64,000 nt of DNA from Sphingomonas sp. H160509 (GCF_024124765.2 NZ_JAMXSR020000002.1:1821001-1885000); one strand, 5' to 3'; shown: positions 39,246-48,463, counted from the first letter of the stretch. A program made the numbers and translations. The notes: generated from the letters alone by a model not told the origin.

Positions 39246-39383
39246 GCCAAGGCCACAGACCAAGTCAGCGAGGTTTTCGCGGAACGAGGCAACCCGGCCC
39301 AATTCCGGACACTCGGACTGCCTTGCGGCACCGCCAGCTTCGGTCCCGATACGGCGCCGGATCTGTCTGCGTCGCGGTATGCG

Positions 39384-39704
39384 TCAGGCAATGCTGTTGG
39401 CGAGCACCACGTCGAGCAGGCCCGGGAAACGCCGGTCGAAATCGGAGCGTCGCAGCGTGTTGATCATCTCGCGCCCAGCCTGCGTCGTCTCGATCAGCCC
39501 GGCGGCGCGAAGCAGCTTCAGGTGATTGGACAGCGTGCTCTTGGGGATCGACTCGCACGGTGCCGCGTCGGTACAGCTCAGGCGCTCGGTCGCGGCCAAC
39601 CGTGCCACCATTGCCAGCCGATTGGGATCGGCCAGCGCGTGGAGAGCGAGATCGAGCGGAACGTCCTCAAGACGGGGATGCGTGAAACGGGGCATCGAGC
39701 TCAT
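39384..39704 (-). CDS. ArsR-family transcriptional regulator
   Basis: This intact 106-residue winged-helix repressor has the pattern [19 protein letters not shown], a Ser/Thr-rich recognition helix ([20 protein letters not shown]) and a short C-terminus. No metal-binding cysteine pair of the ArsR metal sensors is present: CTDAAPCES is not placed as in ArsR. It is therefore probably a small-molecule or redox-responsive member. It is divergent from the SDR gene 121 bp away and the gap holds an AGTTC-N9-GAACT palindrome. Confidence 0.85.
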   Translation of the reverse strand: MSSMPRFTHPRLEDVPLDLALHALADPNRLAMVARLAATERLSCTDAAPCESIPKSTLSNHLKLLRAAGLIETTQAGREMINTLRRSDFDRRFPGLLDVVLANSIA

Positions 39705-39728
39705 ATAATGGAGCGGCTCCTCTTTAAT

Positions 39729-39747
39729 AGTTCGGATATGTTGAACT
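39729..39747. promoter_or_regulatory. Palindromic candidate operator of the ArsR regulator
   Basis: AGTTC and GAACT form an inverted repeat separated by nine bases. It lies in the divergent gap between the ArsR-family gene and the SDR gene, where the promoters must be. Confidence 0.5.
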
Positions 39748-39825
39748 GTGGAATCGTAAGCTTATGTTCCGTCTTGCCGACAGCACACGACGGCGTGATC
39801 GCGGGCCACATTTCGGAGAGTTGGT

Positions 39826-40560
39826 ATGTCACTTCAGGGCAAAAAAGCGCTCGTCACCGGTGGATCACGCGGCATCGGCGCAGCAATCGCCAAGCGACTG
39901 GCTGCCGACGGTGCGGCCGTCGCGATCACCTACGCCGGCAACAAGGCTGCCGCCGACGCTACCGTGGCGGCAATCGAGAGTGCCGGCGGCACTGCCTTCG
40001 CATTCCAGGCAGACGCTGCCGACCCTGCATCGCAGCGCGCGGGCGTCGAGCAGGCCGCCGCCGCGCTCGGCGCGATCGACATCCTGGTCCACAATGCCGG
40101 CGTGGCGGAATTCTCTGCCGTCGCCGACGATACGGACGAGACCTTCGATCGCCAGTTCGACGTCAACGTGAAGGGCCTCCACGTTGGCACGCGCGCGGCG
40201 CTGTCGCACCTGAACGATGGTGGGCGGATCATCCTGATAGGCAGCGTCTCGGGCGAGCTCGCCTTCCCGGCGACTGCGGTCTACAGCGCGACCAAGGCGG
40301 CCGTTGCAGCGTTGGCACGAGGCTGGGCGAAAGATCTCGCATCGCGCAATATTCTGGTGAACACGGTGCAGCCCGGCCCGATCGACACAGACATGAACCC
40401 CGCCAACGGCGAGTTCGCGCAGCAGATGATCGGATTCATTCCGCTTGGCCGCTACGGCAAGGTCGAGGAAATCGCGGGTGCGGTCTCGTTCCTCGCCGGT
40501 CCCGATGCGAGCTATATTACGGGTACCACGCTCAACATCGACGGAGGCGCGGCTGCCTAA
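39826..40560 (+). CDS. SDR-family oxidoreductase
   Basis: This intact 244-residue short-chain dehydrogenase has the cofactor motif TGGSRGIGAAIAKRL, NAGVAEF, catalytic Ser in LIGSVSGEL and YSATK, and the classical end ASYITGTTLNIDGGAAA. It resembles NADPH-dependent 3-oxoacyl-reductase-like enzymes. Control by the divergent ArsR regulator is inferred from position. A terminator hairpin follows 9 bp after the stop. Confidence 0.88.
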   Translation: MSLQGKKALVTGGSRGIGAAIAKRLAADGAAVAITYAGNKAAADATVAAIESAGGTAFAFQADAADPASQRAGVEQAAAALGAIDILVHNAGVAEFSAVADDTDETFDRQFDVNVKGLHVGTRAALSHLNDGGRIILIGSVSGELAFPATAVYSATKAAVAALARGWAKDLASRNILVNTVQPGPIDTDMNPANGEFAQQMIGFIPLGRYGKVEEIAGAVSFLAGPDASYITGTTLNIDGGAAA

Positions 40561-40569
40561 CGCTACCGG

Positions 40570-40599
40570 TCAGCCCCTCCGATAGATTGGAGGGGCTGA
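40570..40599 (+). terminator. Hairpin terminator after SDR
   Basis: A stem TCAGCCCCTCC / GGAGGGGCTGA with loop GATAGATT. The rest of the gap to 40901 (about 300 bp) shows no gene or recognisable site; short frames there have no family resemblance. Confidence 0.75.
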
Positions 40600-40901
40600 T
40601 CGCGCTTGGGCGAGGGTGCGATCGAAGGGAGCACGGCTGGGCTGGAGTATCTCAAGCTGATCGCATCACCCGGGCTTGGCGTATCCTTCGTCTTGGTGCC
40701 AAATATGCTGTTTCGACACTTTCGAACTCGAGGAAAATCTGTGCGGAAATAGCGTGATGAGCGACTAGCCGGCCATGACATCGGCCCCTTGCGAATGGCA
40801 AGTGGACGTTGGCGAACACCCCTTGGACGGTCCAGATTGCTCCAGGAAATTGATGGGCATCTTGGCGATATGCAATCGCCCTTGCAGCGCTGGTGGAGGA
40901 C

Positions 40902-42287
40902 TTAGAACAGCGTGATCAGGCTTAGGTAGCCGTTCAATGCTGGCCCGAACCTTGGGCTGAAGATCGGATGCACCGTTACTCCCAAGCCCGGCTGGATATA
41001 GATCCCCGCCGCAGCGCGATAGGCGTAGCTGGCCGTGGCAGCCGAGGTACCTTTGTAGAATGATTGGTTTGTCGGGACGCGAGCGAGCAGTCCCTCCGGA
41101 CTATATACGTTATACGTTGTTACCAACGATGCCAGATCGAACGGACGACTTTTGATGAGACCGACGCCATAGACTCGGCCTTCGTAATATTGAGTGAAGA
41201 AGTTCTGTTCGGGTGGTGCGTAGTTGAATGTCGCTCCGGCATAGATTCCGCGAAAGGGTTTCGCCGGATCGGTCTGCGTCAGCTGTCGATCGGCAGCGAC
41301 GAAAACGGCCCAATTATCTTTTTGCGCACCATCAGAAAAGCGAGTGTAGCGCGTCGAATTATGAATGCCGCCGAACCGTACCCAGGCAGATTTCGTTCCG
41401 GGCGCCGATGCCCGAATGAAACCGATTTCGTCGATCAATAATACGCCAGTCCCTGGAGGGGAGAATCGGAAACCTCCTGGGTTTACAGCGTTTTCCGCTG
41501 TCGCGCCCCCTGGTGGCAAGCTGCGCTGAATACCGAATTTGTTATAGAAGCCGGTCTTGGATCGTACCCGGACGTTGATACCGGGCGCGGCGAACCCGCC
41601 ATAACTCAAACCCAGTTGGAACGGGATCGTCGCCTGCGGTCCGAGGTTTCCGGTTGCCAGATTCCCGCCGACGTTGATCCCAAGGAATTCTTGCGTGTTG
41701 TCGATGTAGCCCGCTTTGAAGTCCAACACCCCGGCGATCACATCCTGATAATAGTGGAGGCGACCGATCCGGATTTTCTTCGGACCGTTCACTGCTGGAA
41801 AGCTGTTGTCGACGATGCTCAATGTCGTCGCGATCTGCCCGCCCTTGAGGCCGATACGGCCGAGATCGTAAGTCGCGGTGAGGCTGGCCGTGGTATTGGT
41901 TCGTGTTATTCGCTGACCGTTATAAAGCTGTGGTCCACGATAGCCGCGATCGTTCTGCAAGAAGTCATACTGGAAATTGGCCGTATTGATCGGCGAAATG
42001 CCGATGCCGATATCGGCGAGCGCATCACGAACGCCTAGATGATCGGCGAGGATCGTATCGGCGACCTTGGGATACGAGATCGCCCAGCCCTTCAGACTAA
42101 GATCGTCGAACCGCCTGAAACGATCGGGCGTGGGCAAAACACTGTCGTCTGGCAGCGCGCTCGTCGTGGCAGGCTGTGTCGTCTGTTCGGTGGGAACCGG
42201 CCGCGCAGGCACCTGAGCAAGAGCCGCGGGCGGCGCTGACAACGCCAATAGCGCTGCAACGCAGCGGAATGCGGTAGGATCGGACAT
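40902..42287 (-). CDS. OprB-family carbohydrate-selective-type porin
   Basis: This intact 461-residue outer-membrane protein has a signal peptide (AALLALSAPPAALAQ). The mature part is rich in alternating beta strands (TASLTATYDLGRIGLKGGQI, YQDVIAGVLDFKAGYID) and ends in LSLITLF with a terminal Phe, the usual signal for outer-membrane barrels. The overall pattern matches OprB porins. It is last in the left arm of the catabolic island, so it may pass the island's substrate rather than sugars. The specificity is inferred from position only. Confidence 0.72.
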   Translation of the reverse strand: MSDPTAFRCVAALLALSAPPAALAQVPARPVPTEQTTQPATTSALPDDSVLPTPDRFRRFDDLSLKGWAISYPKVADTILADHLGVRDALADIGIGISPINTANFQYDFLQNDRGYRGPQLYNGQRITRTNTTASLTATYDLGRIGLKGGQIATTLSIVDNSFPAVNGPKKIRIGRLHYYQDVIAGVLDFKAGYIDNTQEFLGINVGGNLATGNLGPQATIPFQLGLSYGGFAAPGINVRVRSKTGFYNKFGIQRSLPPGGATAENAVNPGGFRFSPPGTGVLLIDEIGFIRASAPGTKSAWVRFGGIHNSTRYTRFSDGAQKDNWAVFVAADRQLTQTDPAKPFRGIYAGATFNYAPPEQNFFTQYYEGRVYGVGLIKSRPFDLASLVTTYNVYSPEGLLARVPTNQSFYKGTSAATASYAYRAAAGIYIQPGLGVTVHPIFSPRFGPALNGYLSLITLF

Positions 42288-42304
42288 ACGCAACTCTCCA
42301 AATA

Positions 42305-43378
42305 TCAGCGACGCGTCGCGCGCTCCGCCTGCGCCCAGGCCAGCGCCATCAATTCGGGCAGCACCGCGACGCGCTGGCGTGCCTCGGCTGACGCCGCCGT
42401 ACCGTTCAGCACGCGGCCTTTTATTCCGTGGAAGATCGCGGCGAGGCGGAAGAAGTTGAACGCGATGTAGAAGTCGTATCCGGGCATCGAAGCCAAGCCA
42501 CGCCGGGCACAATAGGCTTGCAGATACGCTTGTTCGGACGGGATCCGGAGCGACGCCGGATCCACGCCACCAAGCCCGGCGACGATATGTGCCGGCATCC
42601 GGTACATCATGGCATGATAGGCGAAGTCCGCTCCCGGATGCCCGAGGGTCGACAATTCCCAGTCGAGTACGGCCAATATCCGGGGTTCGCTGGGATGAAA
42701 GATCAGATTGTCGCAGCGGAAGTCGCCATGCACGATGGATGACGCATCGTCGTCGAGGGGAATGTTCGCCGGCAGCCATTCGACGAGCCGGTCCATATAC
42801 GGATCCCGCCCTGCGGCATCGTCGGACAGATACTGGCTCGACCAACGCGCGATCTGACGTTCGAAGTAATTGCCGGGCCTACCATAGTCCGCGAGCCCGA
42901 TCGCGTCTGGATCGATCCCGTGAAGCTGCGCCATCGTCGCATTCATCGCATCGAAATACGCAGCCCGCTCCTCGGCAGGTACGTCAGGGAAGGTCGCGTC
43001 CCAGACGACGCGCCCTTCGACCATGTCCATGACGTAGAACATCGTGCCGATCACCGTGTCGTCCACCGACAGTCCGTAAACGTGCGCCACCGGAAAGCCG
43101 GCACGCTCGAGTGCGATCAGCACCCTAGCTTCGCGGTCGACGGCATGAGCGCCCTTCAGCAACGGCCCGGGCGGCTTGCGACGCAGGACGTAACGTCGCT
43201 TCGGCGTGGCCAGATGGTAAGTCGGATTGGATTGCCCACCGCGAAACTGCGTGACGATCAGCGGCCCCTGATAGTCCGCAACATGCGCGCGCATCCACGT
43301 GTCCAACGCGCCTTCGTCAAGCTCGAAACCCGGGCGTACTGGCGTGGTCCCCAGATTGGCATCGGAGACCCGCGTCAT
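42305..43378 (-). CDS. APH-type phosphotransferase, ACAD10/11 N-terminal kinase-like
   Basis: This intact 357-residue kinase-fold protein is not an antibiotic-resistance enzyme: the sequence QFRGGQSNPTYHL and YVLRRKPPGPLLKGAHAVDR in outline is typical of kinases linked to acyl-CoA dehydrogenases. The catalytic motif is HGDFRCDNLIFHP and the metal motif [13 protein letters not shown]. Relatives phosphorylate the 4-hydroxyl of acyl-CoAs so that a dehydrogenase-like partner can eliminate it. The start ATG was preferred to an upstream frame without family support. It lies 17 bp before the porin gene. A paralogue is at 50004-51080. Confidence 0.8.
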   Translation of the reverse strand: MTRVSDANLGTTPVRPGFELDEGALDTWMRAHVADYQGPLIVTQFRGGQSNPTYHLATPKRRYVLRRKPPGPLLKGAHAVDREARVLIALERAGFPVAHVYGLSVDDTVIGTMFYVMDMVEGRVVWDATFPDVPAEERAAYFDAMNATMAQLHGIDPDAIGLADYGRPGNYFERQIARWSSQYLSDDAAGRDPYMDRLVEWLPANIPLDDDASSIVHGDFRCDNLIFHPSEPRILAVLDWELSTLGHPGADFAYHAMMYRMPAHIVAGLGGVDPASLRIPSEQAYLQAYCARRGLASMPGYDFYIAFNFFRLAAIFHGIKGRVLNGTAASAEARQRVAVLPELMALAWAQAERATRR

Positions 43379-43493
43379 GACGTGCTCGACCCCCAACTTG
43401 CGGCGCCGCGGTAGCCGTTCACCGGGAAAACCAGCGTCAGTTCGGCGGTGCGACACGCGGTATGGCACTGACCAACCCTGGTATGCCAAACCC

Positions 43494-44267
43494 TCAAAGC
43501 GTCTGTCCGTCGTCGATCGTCATCACCGAACCGGTCAGGTTCCGGCTTGCATCGGACGAGAAATACAGGATCATCGCGTCAAGCGCGTCGCTGTCCATAA
43601 CGCGCTTTCGTGGAAAGGACGCGAGCAGCCCCTGCCCCGCCGGCTGATCCCAAAGCGTCTCGTTCATTTCGGTGGAGATGTAGCCGGGGCAAAGCACGTT
43701 GACGTTGATGCCCTTGCGCGCCCAGTCCTTCGCCAGCGATCGCCCCATCTGGGCGACGGCAGCCTTTGTCGCACTGTACGGCGCAATGCCCGCCCCCGGC
43801 TGATGCGCGGTGATCGACGATATTATCGTGATGCGACCATGTTCGCTGTCCTGCGATCCGGCTGCCACCATGCGCCGCGCACCTTCGCGTGCCGTCAGGA
43901 ACACACCGCGCAGATTGACCGCGACGATCCGGTCGAAGGCGTCGGCCTCCAGCCCGAGAGAACTGCCTGCGACGTTCAGTCCGGCGTTGGCAATGACCGT
44001 ATCGACCGGGCCGAAGCGTGCTGCGGCTTCGTCATAGGCCGCGATGATCGAGGCCTCGTCGGTGACATCCATCGCCAGCGGCAGCGCTTCGCCGCCATTG
44101 TCCGCTATCTCCTGCGCAAGCGTGTCGAGCAGTTCGGCACGCCGCGCGCCGATCACCACTTTCGCACCGCTCGCCGCCAATATGTTCGCAAACCGACGCC
44201 CCAGTCCCGAGGATGCCCCTGTGACCAGCGCGACACGGCCGGTCAGATCGAACGAAAATCCAGTCAC
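43494..44267 (-). CDS. SDR-family oxidoreductase
   Basis: This intact 257-residue short-chain dehydrogenase has TGASSGLGRRFANIL, NAGLNVAG, catalytic ISSITAHQPGAGIAPYSATKAA and the end DASRNLTGSVMTIDDGQTL. It likely oxidises or reduces a hydroxyl or keto group of a pathway intermediate. A GTG start overlaps the CoA-ligase stop (GTGA), so the two are translationally coupled. Confidence 0.88.
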   Translation of the reverse strand: MTGFSFDLTGRVALVTGASSGLGRRFANILAASGAKVVIGARRAELLDTLAQEIADNGGEALPLAMDVTDEASIIAAYDEAAARFGPVDTVIANAGLNVAGSSLGLEADAFDRIVAVNLRGVFLTAREGARRMVAAGSQDSEHGRITIISSITAHQPGAGIAPYSATKAAVAQMGRSLAKDWARKGINVNVLCPGYISTEMNETLWDQPAGQGLLASFPRKRVMDSDALDAMILYFSSDASRNLTGSVMTIDDGQTL

Positions 44268-45760
44268 GCCGACACCAGTGCCGCAACCGCACGCGCGGCC
44301 ATGGCCTTCTTATCGAGCTTTCCGGTGGCGCCGATCGCCATCTCATCGACCAAGACCAGATGTTCCGGCCATTTCTTGCGCGACATTCCTTCGCGTTGGA
44401 GATGCGCGATCATCTCGTCGAAACTGATCGGCGACGCCCCATCGCGTATCCGGCACACTGCGCAAGCCTGCTCGCCAAGCTTGCGTTCCGGAACGCCGAC
44501 CACTGCCACTTCGGCGAGGGCCGGGTGGCGCAGCAGTGCGGCTTCGATCTCGGCGGGGTCGATGTTCAGACCGCCGCGGATGATCTGGTCCTTAATACGA
44601 CCCACCACCCGGACATAGCCCTCATCGTCGCGGACGATCTCGTCGCCGGTCAGGTAATAGCCGTCGGGCGTCATGCGCTCCTGTCCGGCTCCCAGATCCT
44701 CGGCATAGCCCAGGAACAGCGACGGTCCGCGCACGCCCGCCTGTCCACGCTCACCGCGTGGCAGCGATCGACCGTCCGTATCGAAGGCTTCCTCGAGCGT
44801 TCCCGGGAAGGGTCGCCCATCGGTCGATTGACGCCGCACCAGCGTGTCTGTCGGCACGGTTGAACAATGTCCCATGCATTCCGACATGCCGAACATACGC
44901 AGCGCCTTCAGGCCCAACAGAGTATCGGCATCGGCGATCAATTCAGGCGTCATCGCGCTGCCGCCAACGGCCACGGCGCGTAACGGCAATCGCCCCGACC
45001 ACGCGCCTGTCTTCGCCGCCTCCACCATCGTATACAGGTGCGTCGGCACCATGATCGCCCAGCCGCAGTCATGAACGGTCGCACGTCGCATCGCTGCCAC
45101 GGGGTCCCATGGATCGATCAGCACGAGGGGGTGGCCAAGCGACAGGGCGAAATGCGCGGTGAACGTGAAGCCCGGCGCGCTGTCGAGCGGTACGATCCCC
45201 AGGATCGAGTCTCCTGGCTTCAGGCCGGCATTGGCAGCGCAGGCACGCGTCGCGTAGTTCAACGCCGTCGACCCGTGCATCACGCCCTTGGGCACGCCTG
45301 TAGTACCGGACGTGAACCCGATCAGCGCGGCGTCGCGGTTGCGAAAATCGTTGGAGCGGACTATCGAAGGAGCGGGATCGATACGGATCGCGTCGTCGGC
45401 ATCCACGAAGATGTGCGCGGCATGGCCGAGCCGGGTCTCTAGCATCGTCCGGTCGGCGTCGGACAATTTTGGCGAATAGGGGCAGAAGATCGCCTCGCAC
45501 GCCGATACGGCGAGCGCCACAACCAAGGTGCTCGCACGCTTGTGCCCGGCGACCAGCACGCGCGATCCTGCGCCGACACCCGCTGCACGCAGACGGACCT
45601 GCAGGGCTTCCGCCTCGACGCGAAGCTTGCCCCGGGTCCATCGTCGATCATCGCAATCGACCAGAGCCGTCGCGGCTGGATCTTCGTCGGCCCTCGCCAC
45701 GAACTGAGGCCACAGCCGGTCGTCGGACCAGACAAGTCCATCCGCGCTCAGGTCAGCCAA
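44264..45760 (-). CDS. Acyl-CoA ligase (AMP-forming)
   Basis: This intact adenylate-forming ligase of about 498 residues would activate the substrate acid with ATP and CoA. Motifs are FTSGTTGVPKGVMHGS (P-loop), MFGMSECMG, YYLTGDEIV, the hinge region VVGRIKDQIIRGGLNIDPAEIE and the catalytic lysine in GATGKLDKKAM. A TTG start was chosen because GGAGGG lies 7 bp upstream and it overlaps the stop of the SDR gene before it. It is the entry enzyme of the island; whether the acid is aromatic, cyclic or aliphatic cannot be told. Confidence 0.85.
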   Translation of the reverse strand: MADLSADGLVWSDDRLWPQFVARADEDPAATALVDCDDRRWTRGKLRVEAEALQVRLRAAGVGAGSRVLVAGHKRASTLVVALAVSACEAIFCPYSPKLSDADRTMLETRLGHAAHIFVDADDAIRIDPAPSIVRSNDFRNRDAALIGFTSGTTGVPKGVMHGSTALNYATRACAANAGLKPGDSILGIVPLDSAPGFTFTAHFALSLGHPLVLIDPWDPVAAMRRATVHDCGWAIMVPTHLYTMVEAAKTGAWSGRLPLRAVAVGGSAMTPELIADADTLLGLKALRMFGMSECMGHCSTVPTDTLVRRQSTDGRPFPGTLEEAFDTDGRSLPRGERGQAGVRGPSLFLGYAEDLGAGQERMTPDGYYLTGDEIVRDDEGYVRVVGRIKDQIIRGGLNIDPAEIEAALLRHPALAEVAVVGVPERKLGEQACAVCRIRDGASPISFDEMIAHLQREGMSRKKWPEHLVLVDEMAIGATGKLDKKAMAARAVAALVSA

Positions 45761-46553
45761 GGGATTGCCCTCCGTCCACGAGGAAAGTCTGGCCGGTAAT
45801 GAAACTGCCGGCCTGGGAGGCAAGCAGGGCCAGCGTACCGGAGACTTCGTCGGGGCGCCCGAAGCGCCCCATCAGGATGCGTGCCCGGGTCTTGTCCTGA
45901 ATCGTGGGGTCAAGCGTCTCGGTCATGCCGGTCTCGATCGATCCGGGCGCGATCGCGTTCACGCGTATGCCGTGTTCAGCCCATTGCGCAGCCAGATCAC
46001 TCGTCAGATGGACGATAGCCGCCTTGCTCGTCGTGTACGGCACGACCTGGCCATCCGCAGGGCGGTAGGAGATGAAGGCGCCGACCGAGGCGATGTTGAC
46101 GATGGCGCCACCGCCATGCGCGATCATGTGACGTGCCGCGTGGCGGCACGCGAGGAACGTGCCGGTGACGTTCACCTCCATGACCTTGCGCCAGCCCTTG
46201 AGCGGAATGTCCTGTGGGAGCCCCCACCACGAGGCACCGGCATTGTTGACGAGGATATCGAGACCGCCAAGTCGCGCGATCGTCTCGGTCACGGCGGCTT
46301 CGACGGAGTCCTCATCCGAGATATCGCAGGACAGTCCGATCGCCTGCGTGCCAAAGCGCTCGGTGATCGTGTTGGCCAACGCAACACATTCGTCGCCGTT
46401 GCGGGAGGCGAGTGCTACGGCGCAGCCCAGATCCGCCAAGGTCGCGGCCATCGCCTCTGCCAGTGCGCCGCGTCCGCCCGTGATGAGCGCACGCTGGCCG
46501 TCCAGTCGAAAGCCTTGCGCCATAAAGCCAGGAGAGAGTTCACCCATCTCCAT
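45753..46553 (-). CDS. SDR-family oxidoreductase with altered glycine motif
   Basis: This intact 266-residue protein has the SDR frame (NNAG, IVNIASVGAF, catalytic YTTSKAAI, end SFITGQTFLVDGGQSLG). The cofactor motif reads TGGRGALAEAMAATL, so the usual third glycine pair (TGxxxGxG) is replaced by Ala-Leu. Cofactor binding may be altered but the catalytic Ser-Tyr-Lys are kept. It overlaps both the EthD-like gene upstream (14 bp) and the ligase gene downstream. Confidence 0.85.
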   Translation of the reverse strand: MEMGELSPGFMAQGFRLDGQRALITGGRGALAEAMAATLADLGCAVALASRNGDECVALANTITERFGTQAIGLSCDISDEDSVEAAVTETIARLGGLDILVNNAGASWWGLPQDIPLKGWRKVMEVNVTGTFLACRHAARHMIAHGGGAIVNIASVGAFISYRPADGQVVPYTTSKAAIVHLTSDLAAQWAEHGIRVNAIAPGSIETGMTETLDPTIQDKTRARILMGRFGRPDEVSGTLALLASQAGSFITGQTFLVDGGQSLG

Positions 46554-46899
46554 ACTCCTTCGACTGAACCTGCGCTTCCAGCAGATCGACTTCCTCGGTG
46601 ATCAGGATAATCCTCCGGCCGCCCATCCCGCGGGTCTGGGCAGTCGCCGCCTTCCATTCTGGAGAGGCGAAGGCGACGTCGAGCGCGGCCTGATCAGCGA
46701 AGGTCAGCACGGCGTGCCCGTCCCATCCCGGCGTTTCGGGACTGTCATAGTCCTTCGTCACGACGCCGTGGCGATACGCGACGAGACCAGGCAGCACCCG
46801 AGCGGCATCGGCATGGGGCCCGCGCCACCACTCGGTGAATCGCACCTGCGTCCAGTCGTCGGGACGGCTTGCGAGCACGACCATGCTGACCTTCGTCAC
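46540..46899 (-). CDS. EthD-domain protein
   Basis: This is a small ferredoxin-like alpha-beta barrel protein of about 119 residues. The pattern KVSMVVLASRPDDWTQVRF...WWRGPHAD...RVLPGLVAYRHGVV and GWDGHAVLTFADQAALDVAFASPEW is characteristic of EthD/antibiotic-monooxygenase-like dimers. Such proteins appear in many ring-cleavage loci with unclear roles. A GTG start is used here; an ATG five codons on, with GAAGG before it, is equally plausible (start 46884). It follows the enoyl-CoA hydratase stop by 1 bp. Confidence 0.75.
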   Translation of the reverse strand: MTKVSMVVLASRPDDWTQVRFTEWWRGPHADAARVLPGLVAYRHGVVTKDYDSPETPGWDGHAVLTFADQAALDVAFASPEWKAATAQTRGMGGRRIILITEEVDLLEAQVQSKEYGDG

Positions 46900-46900
46900 C

Positions 46901-47698
46901 TTAGTTGCCCGTCCAGACCGGCTTGCGCTTCTCGAGGAATGCGGCGACGCCTTCCTTCGCATCGGCGGAATGGTGGACGACGTTACACGTCATCGTCTCA
47001 AGCGTGATGAGCGTGTTCGTGTCGGCGTCCATGCCGCGGTTCAGCGCCATCTTGGTCATCCACATGCAGAACGGGCTCTTGTCGATCAACGGCGCGCAGA
47101 AGTCCGCGATCAAAGCATCGAACTTGTCGGCGGGAGCAGACGCGTTGCACAGGTTCCACTCGACCGTCTCGTCGCCGGTCAGCAGCTTGCCGGTCAGCAT
47201 CAGCTCCTTGGACTTGCGCATGCCGATGTAGCGCGGCAGGCGATAAATCGGCCCGGCACCGCCGAACAGCGCGCGGCGGATATGGAAATCGCCGATCTTC
47301 GCTTCCGATGCAGCCAGTGCGAAATCGCACGAGATCATCAGTTCGAAGCCACCAGCGACGGCATAGCCTTCGACTGCGGCGATGGTCGGCTTCGACATGT
47401 TGTAGATCTTGTCGTAGGTCCGCGCCGAGTCGATCGCGAGCTGTAGTGAAACCGTGCTTTCGTGCAGCACCGGACCGACCAGCTGATCCAGATCTGCGCC
47501 AGAGCAGAACGTGTTGCCGCGTCCGCGAAACACCACGGCCAACGCCTTCTTGTCGGCAGCGGCGCGATCGACCGCGACCTCGAGTTCGCGCAGTAGCTGT
47601 GGGCTGACGCAGTTCCGCTTGTGAGGCCGGTTCAGCCAGATCGTGCAGATACCATTATCCGCCAGTTCATACTGGATGACGTCTTTTTCGAGTTCCAT
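46901..47698 (-). CDS. Enoyl-CoA hydratase/isomerase
   Basis: This intact 265-residue crotonase-fold protein has the oxyanion-hole motifs RGRGNTFCSGADLDQL and VEGYAVAGGFELMISCDF. The second catalytic Glu region reads FHIRRALFGGAGPIYRLPR, so it resembles hydratase/isomerases but is not a canonical FadB-type hydratase. It acts on an acyl-CoA intermediate in the cytoplasm. It is the second gene of the left arm, 41 bp after the CMD-like gene. Confidence 0.85.
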   Translation of the reverse strand: MELEKDVIQYELADNGICTIWLNRPHKRNCVSPQLLRELEVAVDRAAADKKALAVVFRGRGNTFCSGADLDQLVGPVLHESTVSLQLAIDSARTYDKIYNMSKPTIAAVEGYAVAGGFELMISCDFALAASEAKIGDFHIRRALFGGAGPIYRLPRYIGMRKSKELMLTGKLLTGDETVEWNLCNASAPADKFDALIADFCAPLIDKSPFCMWMTKMALNRGMDADTNTLITLETMTCNVVHHSADAKEGVAAFLEKRKPVWTGN

Positions 47699-47739
47699 GT
47701 CGCTCTCCGTTTTTAGTGATGGATATATTTGTAGAAAGT

Positions 47740-48432
47740 TCAGTCCGCTGCCGGTTCCAGCAGCGCGCCAACGGCCATCCAGGCGGCAACCCCAGCTGCA
47801 GGGATCGCGCAGAGCACCGCCTCGGCAATTTCCTCGTCGCTGGCGCCCGCCCGGCGGGCACCGCGAACATGCGTTGCCGCCATCGGGCTATACCCGGCCG
47901 CGAGGATCGCCAGCAGCAGCAGTTCGCCATGTTTGGGCGACAGCGGGTTCGCGTCGATACTGCCCCGACGCATGAGATAATATGCGTCCGCTGCCCGCGG
48001 CACGAGCCGCAGCAACTGGGCGAGTGGCGGCGGAATCGTTCCGAAATACGCCTCGAAATTGGCGACCGCTTCGCCAGGCGCAGCGTCGGGTAGCTGCTGT
48101 GGTTTCGGCAACTCGCCCAACGCCATGGCGCTGGTCACCAGTTGGGCGAATTCCAACGCCGCACCTTCACCGCGCAGGCTGCTCAAGACGATGATTCCGG
48201 CGGTTGCCTCCGTCACGGTGAGACCCAGACCCACGCCACGAACAAGTTCGCGGCGAGCAAGATCGGGATAGCGCCGATCGATCGCCGTGACCGCGACGAA
48301 CAACGCCTTCAACCGCGCCGGAACGGCTCCGTCTCGATCGATGACGTCGCGAAAGGCCGCGTACCCAGCCAGCGTGTAAGGGGCGTGAGACCGCAGCAAT
48401 ACCGCGTCTTCCAGCCCGTTCGACGAACTCAT
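47740..48432 (-). CDS. Carboxymuconolactone decarboxylase-like protein without CxxC
   Basis: This intact 230-residue all-alpha protein has two CMD-like halves. The second half (SPKHGELLLLAILAAGYSPMAATHVRGARRAGASDEEIAEAV) follows the AhpD/CMD fold, including the His, but the redox Cys pair is replaced by Ser and Ala (YSPMAATH). Thus it cannot act as a thiol peroxidase and is more likely a decarboxylase- or isomerase-like protein. It is the first gene of the left arm and starts just beyond operator O1. Confidence 0.8.
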   Translation of the reverse strand: MSSSNGLEDAVLLRSHAPYTLAGYAAFRDVIDRDGAVPARLKALFVAVTAIDRRYPDLARRELVRGVGLGLTVTEATAGIIVLSSLRGEGAALEFAQLVTSAMALGELPKPQQLPDAAPGEAVANFEAYFGTIPPPLAQLLRLVPRAADAYYLMRRGSIDANPLSPKHGELLLLAILAAGYSPMAATHVRGARRAGASDEEIAEAVLCAIPAAGVAAWMAVGALLEPAAD

Positions 48433-48463
48433 CAGCACTATCCTCTCTTGCCGCCAATTGTGT

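Noticed and set aside
40600..40901. Possible transposase remnant or small gene between the SDR and the porin
   Set aside because: Short frames show no recognisable protein similarity or codon pattern; no terminal repeats were seen.
42288..42845. N-terminal extension of the OprB-like porin
   Set aside because: It is antisense or out-of-frame to the kinase gene and lacks a signal peptide; the internal start at 42287 gives a perfect leader.
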